Under the pieces are notes generated by a model. That model was given only the letters and a program-made list of their open reading frames with translations. It did not search any database and was not told where the DNA came from. A DNA stretch of 9,605 bases from an uncultured Dechloromonas sp. (GTDB taxonomy: Bacteria; Pseudomonadota; Gammaproteobacteria; Burkholderiales; Rhodocyclaceae), in NCBI GenBank assembly GCA_937996725.1, contig CALKUR010000104.1, positions 1-9,605 on the forward strand. Direction: 5' to 3'. Both the position numbers and the translations under genes were made by a program. Shown in pieces: positions 1 through 7,655 of the stretch; within the stretch, counting starts at the first letter, position 1, and the number at the start of each line of letters is the position of its first letter.

Positions 1-523
1 CTGGCTGGGCTCGGGCCCAAGAACTGGCCTGATGGAAATCACCTTCCCATCAAACGAACCGGGCTCGTCGATCATGCCGGGCAAGGTCAACCCGACCCAG
101 GCAGAAGCTATGCTGATGGTCTGTATTGAAATCATGGGTTCGGACGTCGCCGTTCAGATGGGTGGTGCCGAAGGCAACTTTGAGCTCAATGCCTTCCGCC
201 CAATCATCATCACCAATTACCTGCACTCGGCCCTGATCATGGCGGATATGTGCGATCACTTCCGCAAGTTCATGATTGAGGGTGCTGTGTTGAATGAAGC
301 CCAAATCAAGAAGAACATCGACAACTCGTTGATGATGGTCACAGCACTCTCGCCCGTCATTGGCTACGACAAAGCCTCGGTGATTGCGCATTACGCGCTG
401 GACAAGGGCCTCACCCTCAAAGAGGCTGCGCTGGCTAATGGTGTTTCGGAAGACTTGTACGATAAAGTGATTGTGCCGATTAACATGACCCACCCCGGGT
501 CGGCTGACATACCCGCGAAATAA
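1..523 (+). CDS. fumC: Fumarate hydratase class II, C-terminal part (5' truncated by window edge)
   Basis: This is the C-terminal 173 codons of an iron-independent fumarase, which interconverts fumarate and L-malate in the TCA cycle as a cytosolic homotetramer. The first complete codon is at position 2, and the visible protein opens with WLGSGPRTGL. It then carries the superfamily signature GSSIMPGKVNP (about visible residues 21-31), the mobile loop that holds the catalytic serine in class II fumarases. Further conserved blocks are GGAEGNFELNAFRP and the C-terminal VTALSPVIGYDKAS. Aspartase and argininosuccinate lyase share the SS-loop, but these downstream blocks match FumC best. The stop TAA is at 521-523. 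The first two-thirds of the gene lie outside the window, so its start and promoter cannot be seen. The next gene follows after only 11 nt, so read-through is possible. Confidence 0.95.
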   Translation, partial: WLGSGPRTGLMEITFPSNEPGSSIMPGKVNPTQAEAMLMVCIEIMGSDVAVQMGGAEGNFELNAFRPIIITNYLHSALIMADMCDHFRKFMIEGAVLNEAQIKKNIDNSLMMVTALSPVIGYDKASVIAHYALDKGLTLKEAALANGVSEDLYDKVIVPINMTHPGSADIPAK

Positions 524-534
524 AGCACCCCACC

Positions 535-2610
535 ATGCATGCAGCTAAAGCAGCACTCGCTGCATGTTTGAACTGGCGGAGAATCACGATACCCCAGCCC
601 CCGGTGTCGCCAAAGACTATGGCGGCATTGCGGGCTGGTTTCACGTTGGGCACGCTGGCAGTTATTGCGTTCGCGCTAGGCCTGTTCACGGGTTTTGAAG
701 CAGAGATTGAACAAGCCGGCCGAGCCGGCATGACCGCCGCAGTACTTTCGATTCCGGGCTACGGTGCCGCATTCGCCAAAGGCAATGCCCGCATCGTCGG
801 CTGTCTGCTTGGGGGGCTCGCTTGCGTATTGCTGTTCCTGGCCTTTCCACAAGCGTCTTGGCTTTTTGTCGCAGGCATGTCGCTCTGGACAGGGTTTTGT
901 GCTTTCTGGGGAAGCAAACTCAAATACTTCGCATCCTATGCCGTCATCCTAGCGGGGTGGTCAGCCGCAGTGGTGGCGACTGATGCCATTCATAACCCGC
1001 AAGCGGCCATCCAAATCGGTGGTGCACGGATTAGCGTATTTATTATTGGCATCTTGGCGGTCATGTTTGTCTTCGGCATCGCCCACGCCCGCAAAGGCTT
1101 TGCCGCATACCTACCACCGTTGAAAGACATGAATGATCGGATCATTCAGCAAATCAAACAGATCATCCTCGTGCCCGCGTCGTATGACCATGTTGACACC
1201 ATGCGCCATTGGGCCGCCGACATCGAGGCCATGAGCCAGGGGCTGGATTATGCGGGCGCAGAAGACCCGGAGGTGGCCTTACATGCGCGCTCTATCCGTT
1301 GCGGTCTGAACGACTTCTTCGCAGACGCGGCTGACCTCAATATACAACTCCAACAAGCTGGGCTCGCGCTTGCTAACACAGCAGATGCACCGCTGCTGCA
1401 AGAGATCCAACAAGACTTCATCGCCGCACTTGACGCACGTTTGCAAGAGACCGATACACAGGCCATACAACGTAGTGCTGTCATACGTCAAAAAGTGCTG
1501 GATTATTACGCGGCCAACACCAGCGCAGCCGTCGCGCACCGCGCCATGCTGCTCGATCTGGTTATTGCGGCTGGAAAATTGATCAACACCATGAACGTCG
1601 TGCGTCGTAGTCGCGAAACACTCAACCAAGACGACGTACGACCACTCAACCGCCCAACTACCACAGGCTATGCGCTTTACACAGCGGCTGCGGTCACCCT
1701 CACCATGCTCATCGCGTGGGGCGTGGTCATCGTCAATGAATGGCAGCCCTATGGCGCAAAATTTATCGTGCTTCTGACAATTCTGCTGCTCGTCATCAGC
1801 ATTACCGAAGACCCAGTTGGAAGAATGAAGAAAATGCTGCCTGGTTGTTTGGGAGGCATGTTTGCCGGACTGATTTGCAATCAAGTCCTGTTGCCGCTGA
1901 GCAGCGGGTTTCCCTGGCTGGTGCTCTGCTTCGCAGTGACGATCATTATTCCGGGCTGTTTGCTCCGTGTATTTCCGCGCACCGCCGAAACCGGCAACAT
2001 GGTTATTACCTTCGGCATCATCCTCAGCATGCCTGACAACCAGATGGTTTACGACTTGCAGTCTTTCTTGAATGACTGTCTTGCGGCCTTTGCTGCCATC
2101 GGTCTTGCGCTCGGCAGCGCCTTGATTTTCTTCCCGGGGCGCGCGGCCGAAAAATACCGGCTACTCTCTCGCCATGCCATACAGGACCTGCTGCGCTTGC
2201 CCGATCGATTGCGTAGCGACAGCTTCGCCAAGTGGGAGGACTGGCAGCAGGGGCGTGTTATGATCATCAACGGTTTTGCTGACTTGAACGAAACGGTGTT
2301 CGCCCAAAAAACCATACGTAACCTACTGATCATGATGCAAATTTCACGCTGCTTTTACAGACAGCATACCGAATTGAATGCTCTAGCGCTTTCATCTGCA
2401 TCGGGTCGCCTGCTGGAACAGGCCACGTGGTTCTGGGATAAACAATTCGCCAGCCCCATTCGTTTTCAAGTAGTTGCAGAAAAGCTGATCGACTCGCTAG
2501 AGGCAGACGCAAAAAACACCCCCGCCAAAGCGATCCCTTTACTCGGCGCTGCCAATGAATGGCGCGTGATCTTGCAGAACAACGCCGTACTTGCCGCGCC
2601 GCTATGTTAA
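535..2610 (+). CDS. FUSC-family (AaeB-like) inner-membrane efflux transporter
   Basis: The 691-residue protein belongs to the fusaric-acid-resistance (FUSC) family, the inner-membrane component of pumps such as E. coli AaeB that export aromatic carboxylic acids. It has the typical two-half layout. A first helix bundle lies at about residues 31-185, a long soluble segment at about 190-375, a second bundle at about 378-535 including VLLTILLLVISITEDP, and a soluble C-terminal domain follows. The length is close to AaeB. The family assignment is supported further by the DUF1656, HlyD and outer-membrane genes that follow directly. The start is uncertain: ATG 535 gives the longest frame, but no Shine-Dalgarno sequence precedes it and an inverted repeat covers its first codons. 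GTG 604 and ATG 619 are in-frame alternatives, also without a clear ribosome site. All leave the first bundle intact. The substrate cannot be read from the sequence. Confidence 0.88.
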   Translation: MHAAKAALAACLNWRRITIPQPPVSPKTMAALRAGFTLGTLAVIAFALGLFTGFEAEIEQAGRAGMTAAVLSIPGYGAAFAKGNARIVGCLLGGLACVLLFLAFPQASWLFVAGMSLWTGFCAFWGSKLKYFASYAVILAGWSAAVVATDAIHNPQAAIQIGGARISVFIIGILAVMFVFGIAHARKGFAAYLPPLKDMNDRIIQQIKQIILVPASYDHVDTMRHWAADIEAMSQGLDYAGAEDPEVALHARSIRCGLNDFFADAADLNIQLQQAGLALANTADAPLLQEIQQDFIAALDARLQETDTQAIQRSAVIRQKVLDYYAANTSAAVAHRAMLLDLVIAAGKLINTMNVVRRSRETLNQDDVRPLNRPTTTGYALYTAAAVTLTMLIAWGVVIVNEWQPYGAKFIVLLTILLLVISITEDPVGRMKKMLPGCLGGMFAGLICNQVLLPLSSGFPWLVLCFAVTIIIPGCLLRVFPRTAETGNMVITFGIILSMPDNQMVYDLQSFLNDCLAAFAAIGLALGSALIFFPGRAAEKYRLLSRHAIQDLLRLPDRLRSDSFAKWEDWQQGRVMIINGFADLNETVFAQKTIRNLLIMMQISRCFYRQHTELNALALSSASGRLLEQATWFWDKQFASPIRFQVVAEKLIDSLEADAKNTPAKAIPLLGAANEWRVILQNNAVLAAPLC
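538..566. repeat. Inverted repeat at the fumC/FUSC junction
   Basis: CATGCAGC (538-545) and GCTGCATG (559-566) form a perfect 8-bp stem with a 13-nt loop. Only TTTG follows, so it is a weak candidate for the fumC terminator. It could also be an mRNA hairpin masking translation initiation of the next gene, because it covers the first codons of the longest FUSC reading frame. Confidence 0.4.
1130..1148. repeat. 19-bp dyad TGAATGATC-G-GATCATTCA inside the FUSC gene
   Basis: Two perfect 9-bp half-sites flank a single central G. The site lies in the coding sequence at the start of the soluble central domain (around DMNDRIIQ). It may be a chance product of codon choice, and no function is claimed. 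Confidence 0.5.
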
Positions 2611-2807
2611 CGAACGTTAATGTCTATGGCTTCTATATCTCGCCCATTGCAGCGAATGTGGCCGTAACCATCGTATTGTTCTACTTCATACGAAGAATGC
2701 TTGCACGACTCGGCATCAATCAACTCGTCTGGCACCCTAATCTCTTCGAAATTGCCCTGTTCTCGATCATTCTCTGTCTCATTACGCTACTCCAGGCGGA
2801 TGCCTAA
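2604..2807 (+). CDS. DUF1656 (AaeX-like) small membrane protein of the efflux operon
   Basis: This 67-residue protein begins MLTNVNVYGFYISPI and has the DUF1656 pattern: a short N-terminal strand, a hydrophobic helix (about residues 14-30), the basic RRMLARLGINQLVWHP linker, and a second helix (about 43-62). Proteins of this family (E. coli AaeX) are regularly encoded between FUSC and HlyD genes. Their role is unknown, probably assembly or support of the pump in the inner membrane. I chose ATG 2604 because it overlaps the FUSC stop codon by 7 nt, as expected for translational coupling, and gives the family's usual length. A longer in-frame ATG at 2559 would add 15 charged residues with no family match. 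The gap to the next gene is 3 nt. Confidence 0.9.
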   Translation: MLTNVNVYGFYISPIAANVAVTIVLFYFIRRMLARLGINQLVWHPNLFEIALFSIILCLITLLQADA

Positions 2808-2810
2808 GCC

Positions 2811-3779
2811 ATGAATTTCAACTGGAAAAACCGCTTTGAGAGCTGGGTACAGACTGATCGCTCATTGGTGGGTGTATTGATCACCGTGCTGTTTGTGATC
2901 ATTGCTCTGTACCTCGGTTATGTTCTCTGGATGTTGTACATGCGCTCGCCCTGGACCCGGGACGCCTATGTACGCGCCGAGGTCGCCGATATCGCTACCT
3001 CGGGTGTCTCCGGTTATGTCACCGCAATTTACGTTCAGGACAACCAAAAGGTTCACGCAGGCGATCTGCTCTTTGAGATTGACAAGGAACGATACAACTA
3101 CGCGATCAATGAAGCCGAGGCCGTGTACGAAGGCACCCGAAAAAAACTGGCGCTGCAGAAATCACTCGCCAAAATGCGCACCAATGCGCAGGGCGCAGTT
3201 TCCGCTCAGGACAAACAAGTCTACGACACCGAAGCCCAATTGGCAGAAGATGCCGTCACCAATGCCAAAGCGGCGCTGGACCTGGCAAAGTACAACCTGT
3301 TTCGCACTAAGGTCACCGCCCCCTGCGATGGCTACATGACCAATATGCGGCTGCGTGTCGGCGATTATGCAATATCAGGTCAGCCGCAGATGCAGATCGT
3401 GGACAACAGCACTTTCTGGGTCGAGGGCTATTTTGAAGAGGTCAAACTCAAAAACGTCAAAATCGGCGCAAAAGCCACCATCAAGCTGATTGCCTACCCG
3501 GAAATTCTGGAAGGTGAAGTCAAGAGCATCGGCCGCGGTGTCTTGAACAAGAACAGCACGCCAGGCTACCAGGGGCTTCAGAATGTTAATCCGATTGATG
3601 CCTGGATCCGTCTGGCACAGCGCATTCCCGTTCACATCGCCATCACCCAGGTCCCCGAGGGAGTTCATCTGGCAGCGGGCCTGACGGCCAGCGTCGATGC
3701 CGGCCCGGATGCCCAACGCTTAGTGGAGCCACGAACACCGCTCGACTGGATTCAGCGATGGCTCGAATTCAATATCTGA
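2811..3779 (+). CDS. HlyD-family (AaeA/EmrA-like) periplasmic adaptor subunit
   Basis: This 322-residue membrane fusion protein would link the FUSC transporter to the outer-membrane channel. One N-terminal transmembrane helix at about residues 19-43 anchors it in the inner membrane. The motif SPWTRDAYVRAEVADIATSG opens the first half of the biotinyl-lipoyl-like domain, with DNQKVHAGDLLFEID at about 77-91. A short alpha-hairpin rich in A, K and E spans about 93-165. The second lipoyl half (RTKVTAPCDGYMTNM) is at about 165-180, and the beta-barrel starts with FWVEGYFEE at about 202. This order matches AaeA and the EmrA group. AGGCGGA (2794-2800) lies 10 nt before the ATG and is a plausible ribosome site. 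The 3' end overlaps the next gene by 22 nt, so the two are almost certainly cotranscribed. Confidence 0.93.
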   Translation: MNFNWKNRFESWVQTDRSLVGVLITVLFVIIALYLGYVLWMLYMRSPWTRDAYVRAEVADIATSGVSGYVTAIYVQDNQKVHAGDLLFEIDKERYNYAINEAEAVYEGTRKKLALQKSLAKMRTNAQGAVSAQDKQVYDTEAQLAEDAVTNAKAALDLAKYNLFRTKVTAPCDGYMTNMRLRVGDYAISGQPQMQIVDNSTFWVEGYFEEVKLKNVKIGAKATIKLIAYPEILEGEVKSIGRGVLNKNSTPGYQGLQNVNPIDAWIRLAQRIPVHIAITQVPEGVHLAAGLTASVDAGPDAQRLVEPRTPLDWIQRWLEFNI

Positions 3780-5380
3780 ACCGACTTCTGCGGGTGAAGC
3801 GTTTCGTCTTATCCGGCATAGGTCTGGGGCTGAGCGCCTGTCTATGCCTCAGCGGCTGCATGACCGGCCCGGATTTCGTGCCGCCCGCTAACGAATCCTT
3901 GCCGACCAGTTTTTCACGGCCGGACCTGATGAATCCATCATCGGCCAAACAGACTGATCCACAAACGTCTGACGCCGCACTGCAAGCCGACATCATGCGC
4001 TGGTGGGAAGTCTTCGAAGACCCGACCCTCAACCAGATCATGGCGACCGCCATCGAGAACAACTGGGATGTCCTGATCGCCACTCAGCGTATCGAAGAGG
4101 CGCGTGCGCGCGCTGTCAACGCCCAGTCCCAGCTGATGCCGCAAGTCTCCTTGCAGCCTTCGGCAGTCCGTCAACAGGGAGGTACCACCGACATCCTGAC
4201 CGGCTTTGGCATCTACAACACGATTGCCTTGCCCTTAAATGTTACCTGGGAACCCGATGTATTCGGGCAGATACGCCGCAGTACAGAGTCTCAGGTCGCC
4301 CGGGTACGTGCCGCTGAAGAAAACCGGCGCAATGTGCTGGTGGCACTCACGGCCGAATTGGCTGGCTACTACAGCAATGTGCGCATGTTCCAGGCGCAGG
4401 TCGACTATACCGAGAAGGCCATCGAAGCCTCAAAACGACGCCTGGCACTTAGCCGCGTACTATTAAAACGGGGTCTGGATAGCGACCTGAATTTGGCGCA
4501 GTACGAACAGGCTTACGAACTCCAACAGAGCCTGTTGCCACCTTTGAAGGCACAGCGCGATTGGGCGATTTATCAGTGTGCCTTTCTCACCGGCGGCTTT
4601 CCGACAGATTTGCAAACCAAGCTTGAAAAGCCCGCGCCTTTGTTGCTGACCCGCAAGCCCTTACCGTCCGCACTCCCCTCGCAGGTTTTGCGCAATCGTC
4701 CCGACATCCGCCAAGCTGAACAGGTGCTGGCTGCCTCAACTGCCAATATCGGCGTGGCTGAAGCAGCCTTTATGCCAAACTTCAGCATCCCCCTGGGCAC
4801 GGGTTATAACACCACCCCGATTGGGATGTTGCTCAATCCGGCCAGCTTCATCTGGAATGTGGCCATCAACATCACCCAACCGCTGTTCACGGGGGGGCGA
4901 TTGCAAGCAGGGTTAGCCCTCGCCAACGCCACGCGGGAAGCCGACCGACTGGCCTACGAAAAAGCGGTGCGCCAGGCCGTGATGGATGTCGAAAAAGCGC
5001 TCACCGGCTTTGACAACTACCGCAAACAGCGTCTCACTCTGCAAGATACAGTCTCGGCACAACAACAGGTTTTTGCCAACAACCAGGTGCTCTATAAGGT
5101 CGGCATGCAGCCCGAGTTTCAGTTCCTTCAGTCGCAGATTATGCTGAACGAAAACCGCATCAGCCTAGCGCAAGCGCAGAATCAGGAGGCCGTACAGCTA
5201 ATCACTCTGTACAAGGCGATGGGTGGCGGATGGCAATGGGCCGCACCCAGCGCACGATCGCCGCTCGACGATGGCATGACGACGGCCGGCACCTTGCAGC
5301 AAATCATCAATGACAACCTAGGCGCCAGAACCGCGCCATCACAAGCCACTGCAATACCAGTGGCAGCCCAGAAGCCCTAA
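3758..5380 (+). CDS. Outer-membrane efflux lipoprotein, TolC/NodT (OprM-like) family
   Basis: This 540-residue outer-membrane factor would be the exit duct of the pump. The N-terminus is a lipoprotein signal: basic residues, a hydrophobic stretch, and lipobox LSGC at residues 31-34. MTGPDFVPP follows, close to the CMVGPDY start of mature OprM/NodT proteins. WWEVFEDPTLNQIMATAIENNWD opens the first OEP repeat. The second repeat includes LRNRPDIRQAEQVLAASTANIGVAEAAFMPNFS, the classic family motif, and ITQPLFTGGRLQAGL. About 50 C-terminal residues, rich in A, T and P, extend past the usual end. ATG 3758 overlaps the adaptor gene. GTG 3794 (residue 13) is in frame and would leave a shorter signal of usual length. 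The convergent patatin gene ends 10 nt beyond the stop, and I see no convincing hairpin terminator between them. Confidence 0.93.
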   Translation: MARIQYLNRLLRVKRFVLSGIGLGLSACLCLSGCMTGPDFVPPANESLPTSFSRPDLMNPSSAKQTDPQTSDAALQADIMRWWEVFEDPTLNQIMATAIENNWDVLIATQRIEEARARAVNAQSQLMPQVSLQPSAVRQQGGTTDILTGFGIYNTIALPLNVTWEPDVFGQIRRSTESQVARVRAAEENRRNVLVALTAELAGYYSNVRMFQAQVDYTEKAIEASKRRLALSRVLLKRGLDSDLNLAQYEQAYELQQSLLPPLKAQRDWAIYQCAFLTGGFPTDLQTKLEKPAPLLLTRKPLPSALPSQVLRNRPDIRQAEQVLAASTANIGVAEAAFMPNFSIPLGTGYNTTPIGMLLNPASFIWNVAINITQPLFTGGRLQAGLALANATREADRLAYEKAVRQAVMDVEKALTGFDNYRKQRLTLQDTVSAQQQVFANNQVLYKVGMQPEFQFLQSQIMLNENRISLAQAQNQEAVQLITLYKAMGGGWQWAAPSARSPLDDGMTTAGTLQQIINDNLGARTAPSQATAIPVAAQKP

Positions 5381-5390
5381 GCGCTCGGCG

Positions 5391-6710
5391 TTATCCTTTT
5401 TTAGCGGCCGGTTTACGTGGCGCCGCCTTACGCGGTGCGGCCTTCGGCGTGCTCTTTGATGGTGCCTTACGGGGAGACAGTTCAAAGTTGAATGCTGGCG
5501 CATTCGGGTTCGACATAGGGTCCGGCTTGTCTGAAGTGAATCGTTCTTTACGATGAACGTCGTAAGTCACGAAGTTCACACCTTTGCTCGGTATTTTCAG
5601 GCAGTCAGGTTCTGCGAGTGTTTTAGCCACATCGGCCAGGCCATCACCCCAGTGGCGGACCATGCTTTCCGTACTGAATTCGCAGTCTTTGTAGTGGCCT
5701 TCATGTCCCTTGTTCTGATAGATCAGCTGGATCACATTGGTGCTCGCGCCCATTGCTTCTTTTTCAATTTGCTCAAAGAATGGGTCGGCGTCACGCACCG
5801 ATTCGGGAATCCGGTCCAGCGTATCCAACAAGCGCTGACGCATCACATGAATCGCTCGCACGGCATCGGTAATAATTCGCGTCCGGCTCGAATACTGGAT
5901 ATCTTTCTGGCGTTCACTCACTTCCAGAATATTGGTCGGTATCTTGCCGCGGGCACTCCACAGATCTACTTGGAAAATGAGCGTGTCGACACGCTCATTT
6001 TCGGTGAGTATGTATAGCAGCGGCGTATTCGACACACAGCCGCCGTCCCAGTAATACTCGCCGTCGATCTCCGTCGCCGGGAAGCCAGGGGGCAACGAAC
6101 CCGACGCCATCACATGCTCCGGGCCAATCTTCATATAGCGATTATCAAAGTAGACAAAGTTGCCGGTACCCACATTCGTAGCGCCCAACGATAAACGCAG
6201 GCTGTCTTTGTGGTTGATGCGGTCAAAATCCACCAGCCGCTCCAGCGTGCTTTTCAGCGGTGCCGTATCGTAAAAACTGACCTGGCTTGGCGTGCCAAAG
6301 CCAGGCGCAAAAGGACGCGGGTAGAAAAATTCGTTCTGGCCTTCCATGATCGCCATAGCCGCCGAATACGAACCCAGTGTTTTATTCAACATCTGATCAA
6401 ACATCTGATGGAACGATTCCATCCCGAAATCCATCAGATTCAAAGCATCGGCCGCAATGCGTGCCGACATCGAGGGGGGACGACAAACGGTATCCCAGAA
6501 CTCGTGCATACGTTCCACGCGTTTTTCCGGCGGGTTACCCGCCACAATGGCGGAATTAATGGAACCGATCGAGATCCCGGCCAACCATGTGGGCTCAATT
6601 CCTGCCTGAGCCAGCCCTTCATAAGCGCCACACTGGTAGGCACCAAGCGCACCGCCGCCCTGGAAAATCAGAACTGTTTCTTTATAAGGTGGCAAATGGA
6701 TCTTTTTCAT
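5391..6710 (-). CDS. Patatin-like phospholipase/esterase with DUF3734-type C-terminus
   Basis: This 439-residue protein is a serine hydrolase with a Ser-Asp dyad. The oxyanion motif GGGALGAYQ is at residues 18-26, the nucleophile elbow G-I-S-I-G at 45-49 (Ser47), and the catalytic DGG at 222-224 (Asp222). No signal peptide is visible, so a cytoplasmic location is likely. The region after about 250 (FQVDLWSARG, then a helix-rich part) matches the DUF3734 extension. The last 30 or so residues are a Lys/Ala/Pro tail (PRKAPSKSTPKAAPRKAAP). AGGA sits 8 nt before the ATG on the - strand. The gene is divergent from bdhA. From memory, Legionella has a bdhA-patD operon pairing the same two families, which supports a link to 3-hydroxybutyrate metabolism, perhaps polyester or lipid cleavage. 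The true substrate is unknown. The gene contains a 30-bp perfect palindrome. Confidence 0.92.
   Translation of the reverse strand: MKKIHLPPYKETVLIFQGGGALGAYQCGAYEGLAQAGIEPTWLAGISIGSINSAIVAGNPPEKRVERMHEFWDTVCRPPSMSARIAADALNLMDFGMESFHQMFDQMLNKTLGSYSAAMAIMEGQNEFFYPRPFAPGFGTPSQVSFYDTAPLKSTLERLVDFDRINHKDSLRLSLGATNVGTGNFVYFDNRYMKIGPEHVMASGSLPPGFPATEIDGEYYWDGGCVSNTPLLYILTENERVDTLIFQVDLWSARGKIPTNILEVSERQKDIQYSSRTRIITDAVRAIHVMRQRLLDTLDRIPESVRDADPFFEQIEKEAMGASTNVIQLIYQNKGHEGHYKDCEFSTESMVRHWGDGLADVAKTLAEPDCLKIPSKGVNFVTYDVHRKERFTSDKPDPMSNPNAPAFNFELSPRKAPSKSTPKAAPRKAAPRKPAAKKG
5973..6002. repeat. Perfect 30-bp palindrome within the patatin gene
   Basis: The half-sequence GAAAATGAGCGTGTC (5973-5987) is followed at once by its exact reverse complement (5988-6002), with no spacer. 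It covers exactly ten codons of the patatin gene (residues 237-246, ENERVDTLIF). Because it is in register, the other strand reads the same ten residues. It can also be viewed as an 8-bp GC-rich stem with a TCGA loop flanked by A4 and T4, the shape of a small bidirectional terminator. Confidence 0.97.
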
Positions 6711-6863
6711 GCAAGGATTCCTGAGCGAGCGATCAAATTAATAGCAGATTAACGTAGCGATTCTAGCCTGGTTTCATCCGTTCTTAGTCATTTCTTTCGG
6801 CTAGAAATGCTAGACTAATTCCCTCAAAAATTGCAAAACCAATTACCCCATCAAAGGATCCCT
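6711..6863. promoter_or_regulatory. Divergent promoter region between patatin gene and bdhA
   Basis: This 153-bp AT-rich spacer must hold the promoters of both divergent genes. On the - strand, GGCTAGAAT (6760-6768) contains TAGAAT, a 5/6 match to a -10 box, about 50 nt before the patatin ATG. On the + strand, GGCTAGAA (6799-6806) and GCTAGACT (6809-6816) lie about 50-60 nt before the bdhA ATG. TAGACT is a weak -10 candidate. I could not find a convincing -35 for either direction. The repeated CTAG-centred words could be operator sites instead. Confidence 0.5.
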
Positions 6864-7643
6864 ATGTCGCTCAAAGGAAAAGTCGCTCTCGTTACTGGCG
6901 CTGCCAGTGGTATTGGCCGCGAATGCGCGCTGAACATGGCCGCCAAAGGTGCCAAGATCGTGATCGCCGACCTCAGCCTGGAACAAGGCAATAAAGTCGT
7001 TGATGAAATCAAACAAGCTGGTGGTGAGGCCATGGCCGTGAGCATGGATGTCTGCAGCCAAGACCAAGTCAACGCCGGCATCGACGCCTGCGTCAAAGCC
7101 TTCGGTGCCATCGATATCCTCGTTTCCAACGCAGGCATCCAGATTGTGCACCCAATCGAAGAGTTTCCCTTCGCTGACTGGAAGAAGCTGCTCGCCATTC
7201 ACCTCGATGGCGCATTCCTCACCACACAAGCCGCGATTAAGCACATGTACGCTAAGGGCGGTGGCCGCATCATTTACATGGGCTCGGTGCACTCGCATGA
7301 GGCCTCCAAGCTCAAAGCTGCCTACGTTACCGCCAAGCATGGCCTGCTCGGCCTCGCTCGCGTCGTGGCTAAGGAAGGTGGTCCGCATGGCGTGAGCGCC
7401 AACGTGGTTTGCCCGGGTTTTGTACGTACGCCAATGGTTGACAAACAGATCCCGGAACAAGCGGCCGAGCTGCATATCACTGAGCAGGAAGTCGTCAAAA
7501 ACGTAATGCTCAAAGACACCGTGGACGGTGAATTCACCACCACGGCCGACATCGCCGAAACCGTTGCCTTCCTGGCCGGCTTTGATACGACCGCCATCAA
7601 CGGCCAATCGATCATCGTCAGCCACGGCTGGTTCATGCAGTAA
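6864..7643 (+). CDS. bdhA: D-3-hydroxybutyrate dehydrogenase (short-chain dehydrogenase)
   Basis: This 259-residue classical SDR would oxidise D-3-hydroxybutyrate to acetoacetate with NAD+ in the cytosol. The cofactor motif TGAASGIG is at residues 11-18. Asp36 at the end of the second strand (IVIADLS) points to NAD rather than NADP. NAG is at 89-91, and the catalytic Ser141, Tyr154 and Lys158 (YVTAK) are present. SNAGIQIVHPIEEFP and the C-terminus SHGWFMQ resemble the polyhydroxybutyrate-associated 3HB dehydrogenases of betaproteobacteria. The usual fourth active-site Asn appears to be His113 (AIHLDGAFL). I chose ATG 6864 because AAAGGA lies 5 nt upstream and the protein starts MSLKGKVALVTG. 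A TTG at 6831 extends the frame but has no family match. A strong terminator follows, then acetoacetate decarboxylase, which would use its product. Confidence 0.93.
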   Translation: MSLKGKVALVTGAASGIGRECALNMAAKGAKIVIADLSLEQGNKVVDEIKQAGGEAMAVSMDVCSQDQVNAGIDACVKAFGAIDILVSNAGIQIVHPIEEFPFADWKKLLAIHLDGAFLTTQAAIKHMYAKGGGRIIYMGSVHSHEASKLKAAYVTAKHGLLGLARVVAKEGGPHGVSANVVCPGFVRTPMVDKQIPEQAAELHITEQEVVKNVMLKDTVDGEFTTTADIAETVAFLAGFDTTAINGQSIIVSHGWFMQ

Positions 7644-7655
7644 GGTATTCACGGC

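Noticed and set aside
715..729. Two GCCGGC words separated by 3 nt
   Set aside because: Encoded by Ala-Gly-Arg-Ala-Gly in the FUSC gene; GC-rich codons explain it.
1279..1884. A 201-codon open frame antisense to the FUSC gene
   Set aside because: Rich in Cys and His with no family resemblance, and it lies opposite a clear transporter gene.
2607..2620. TTAACG-AA-CGTTAA inverted repeat at the FUSC/DUF1656 junction
   Set aside because: Only 6 bp per arm with a 2-nt centre, too short for a stable hairpin and easily due to chance.
5381..5400. Terminator between the convergent channel and patatin genes
   Set aside because: A T-run is present at 5396-5402, but no GC-rich hairpin precedes it.
5553..6017. 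A 154-codon + strand frame opposite the patatin gene
   Set aside because: No protein-like features. Its only notable part is the peptide shared through the palindrome.
6389..6439. Cluster of ATCTGAT repeats and a 10-bp inverted repeat (6403-6412 with 6430-6439)
   Set aside because: Explained by the repeated Met/Asp/Phe/Gln codons of the patatin segment MDFGMESFHQMFDQM; the 17-nt gap and coding position give no sign of a site.
6843..7652. A 269-codon open frame antisense to the whole of bdhA
   Set aside because: bdhA has a ribosome site and all SDR motifs. The antisense frame shows no recognisable domain and arises from codon bias.
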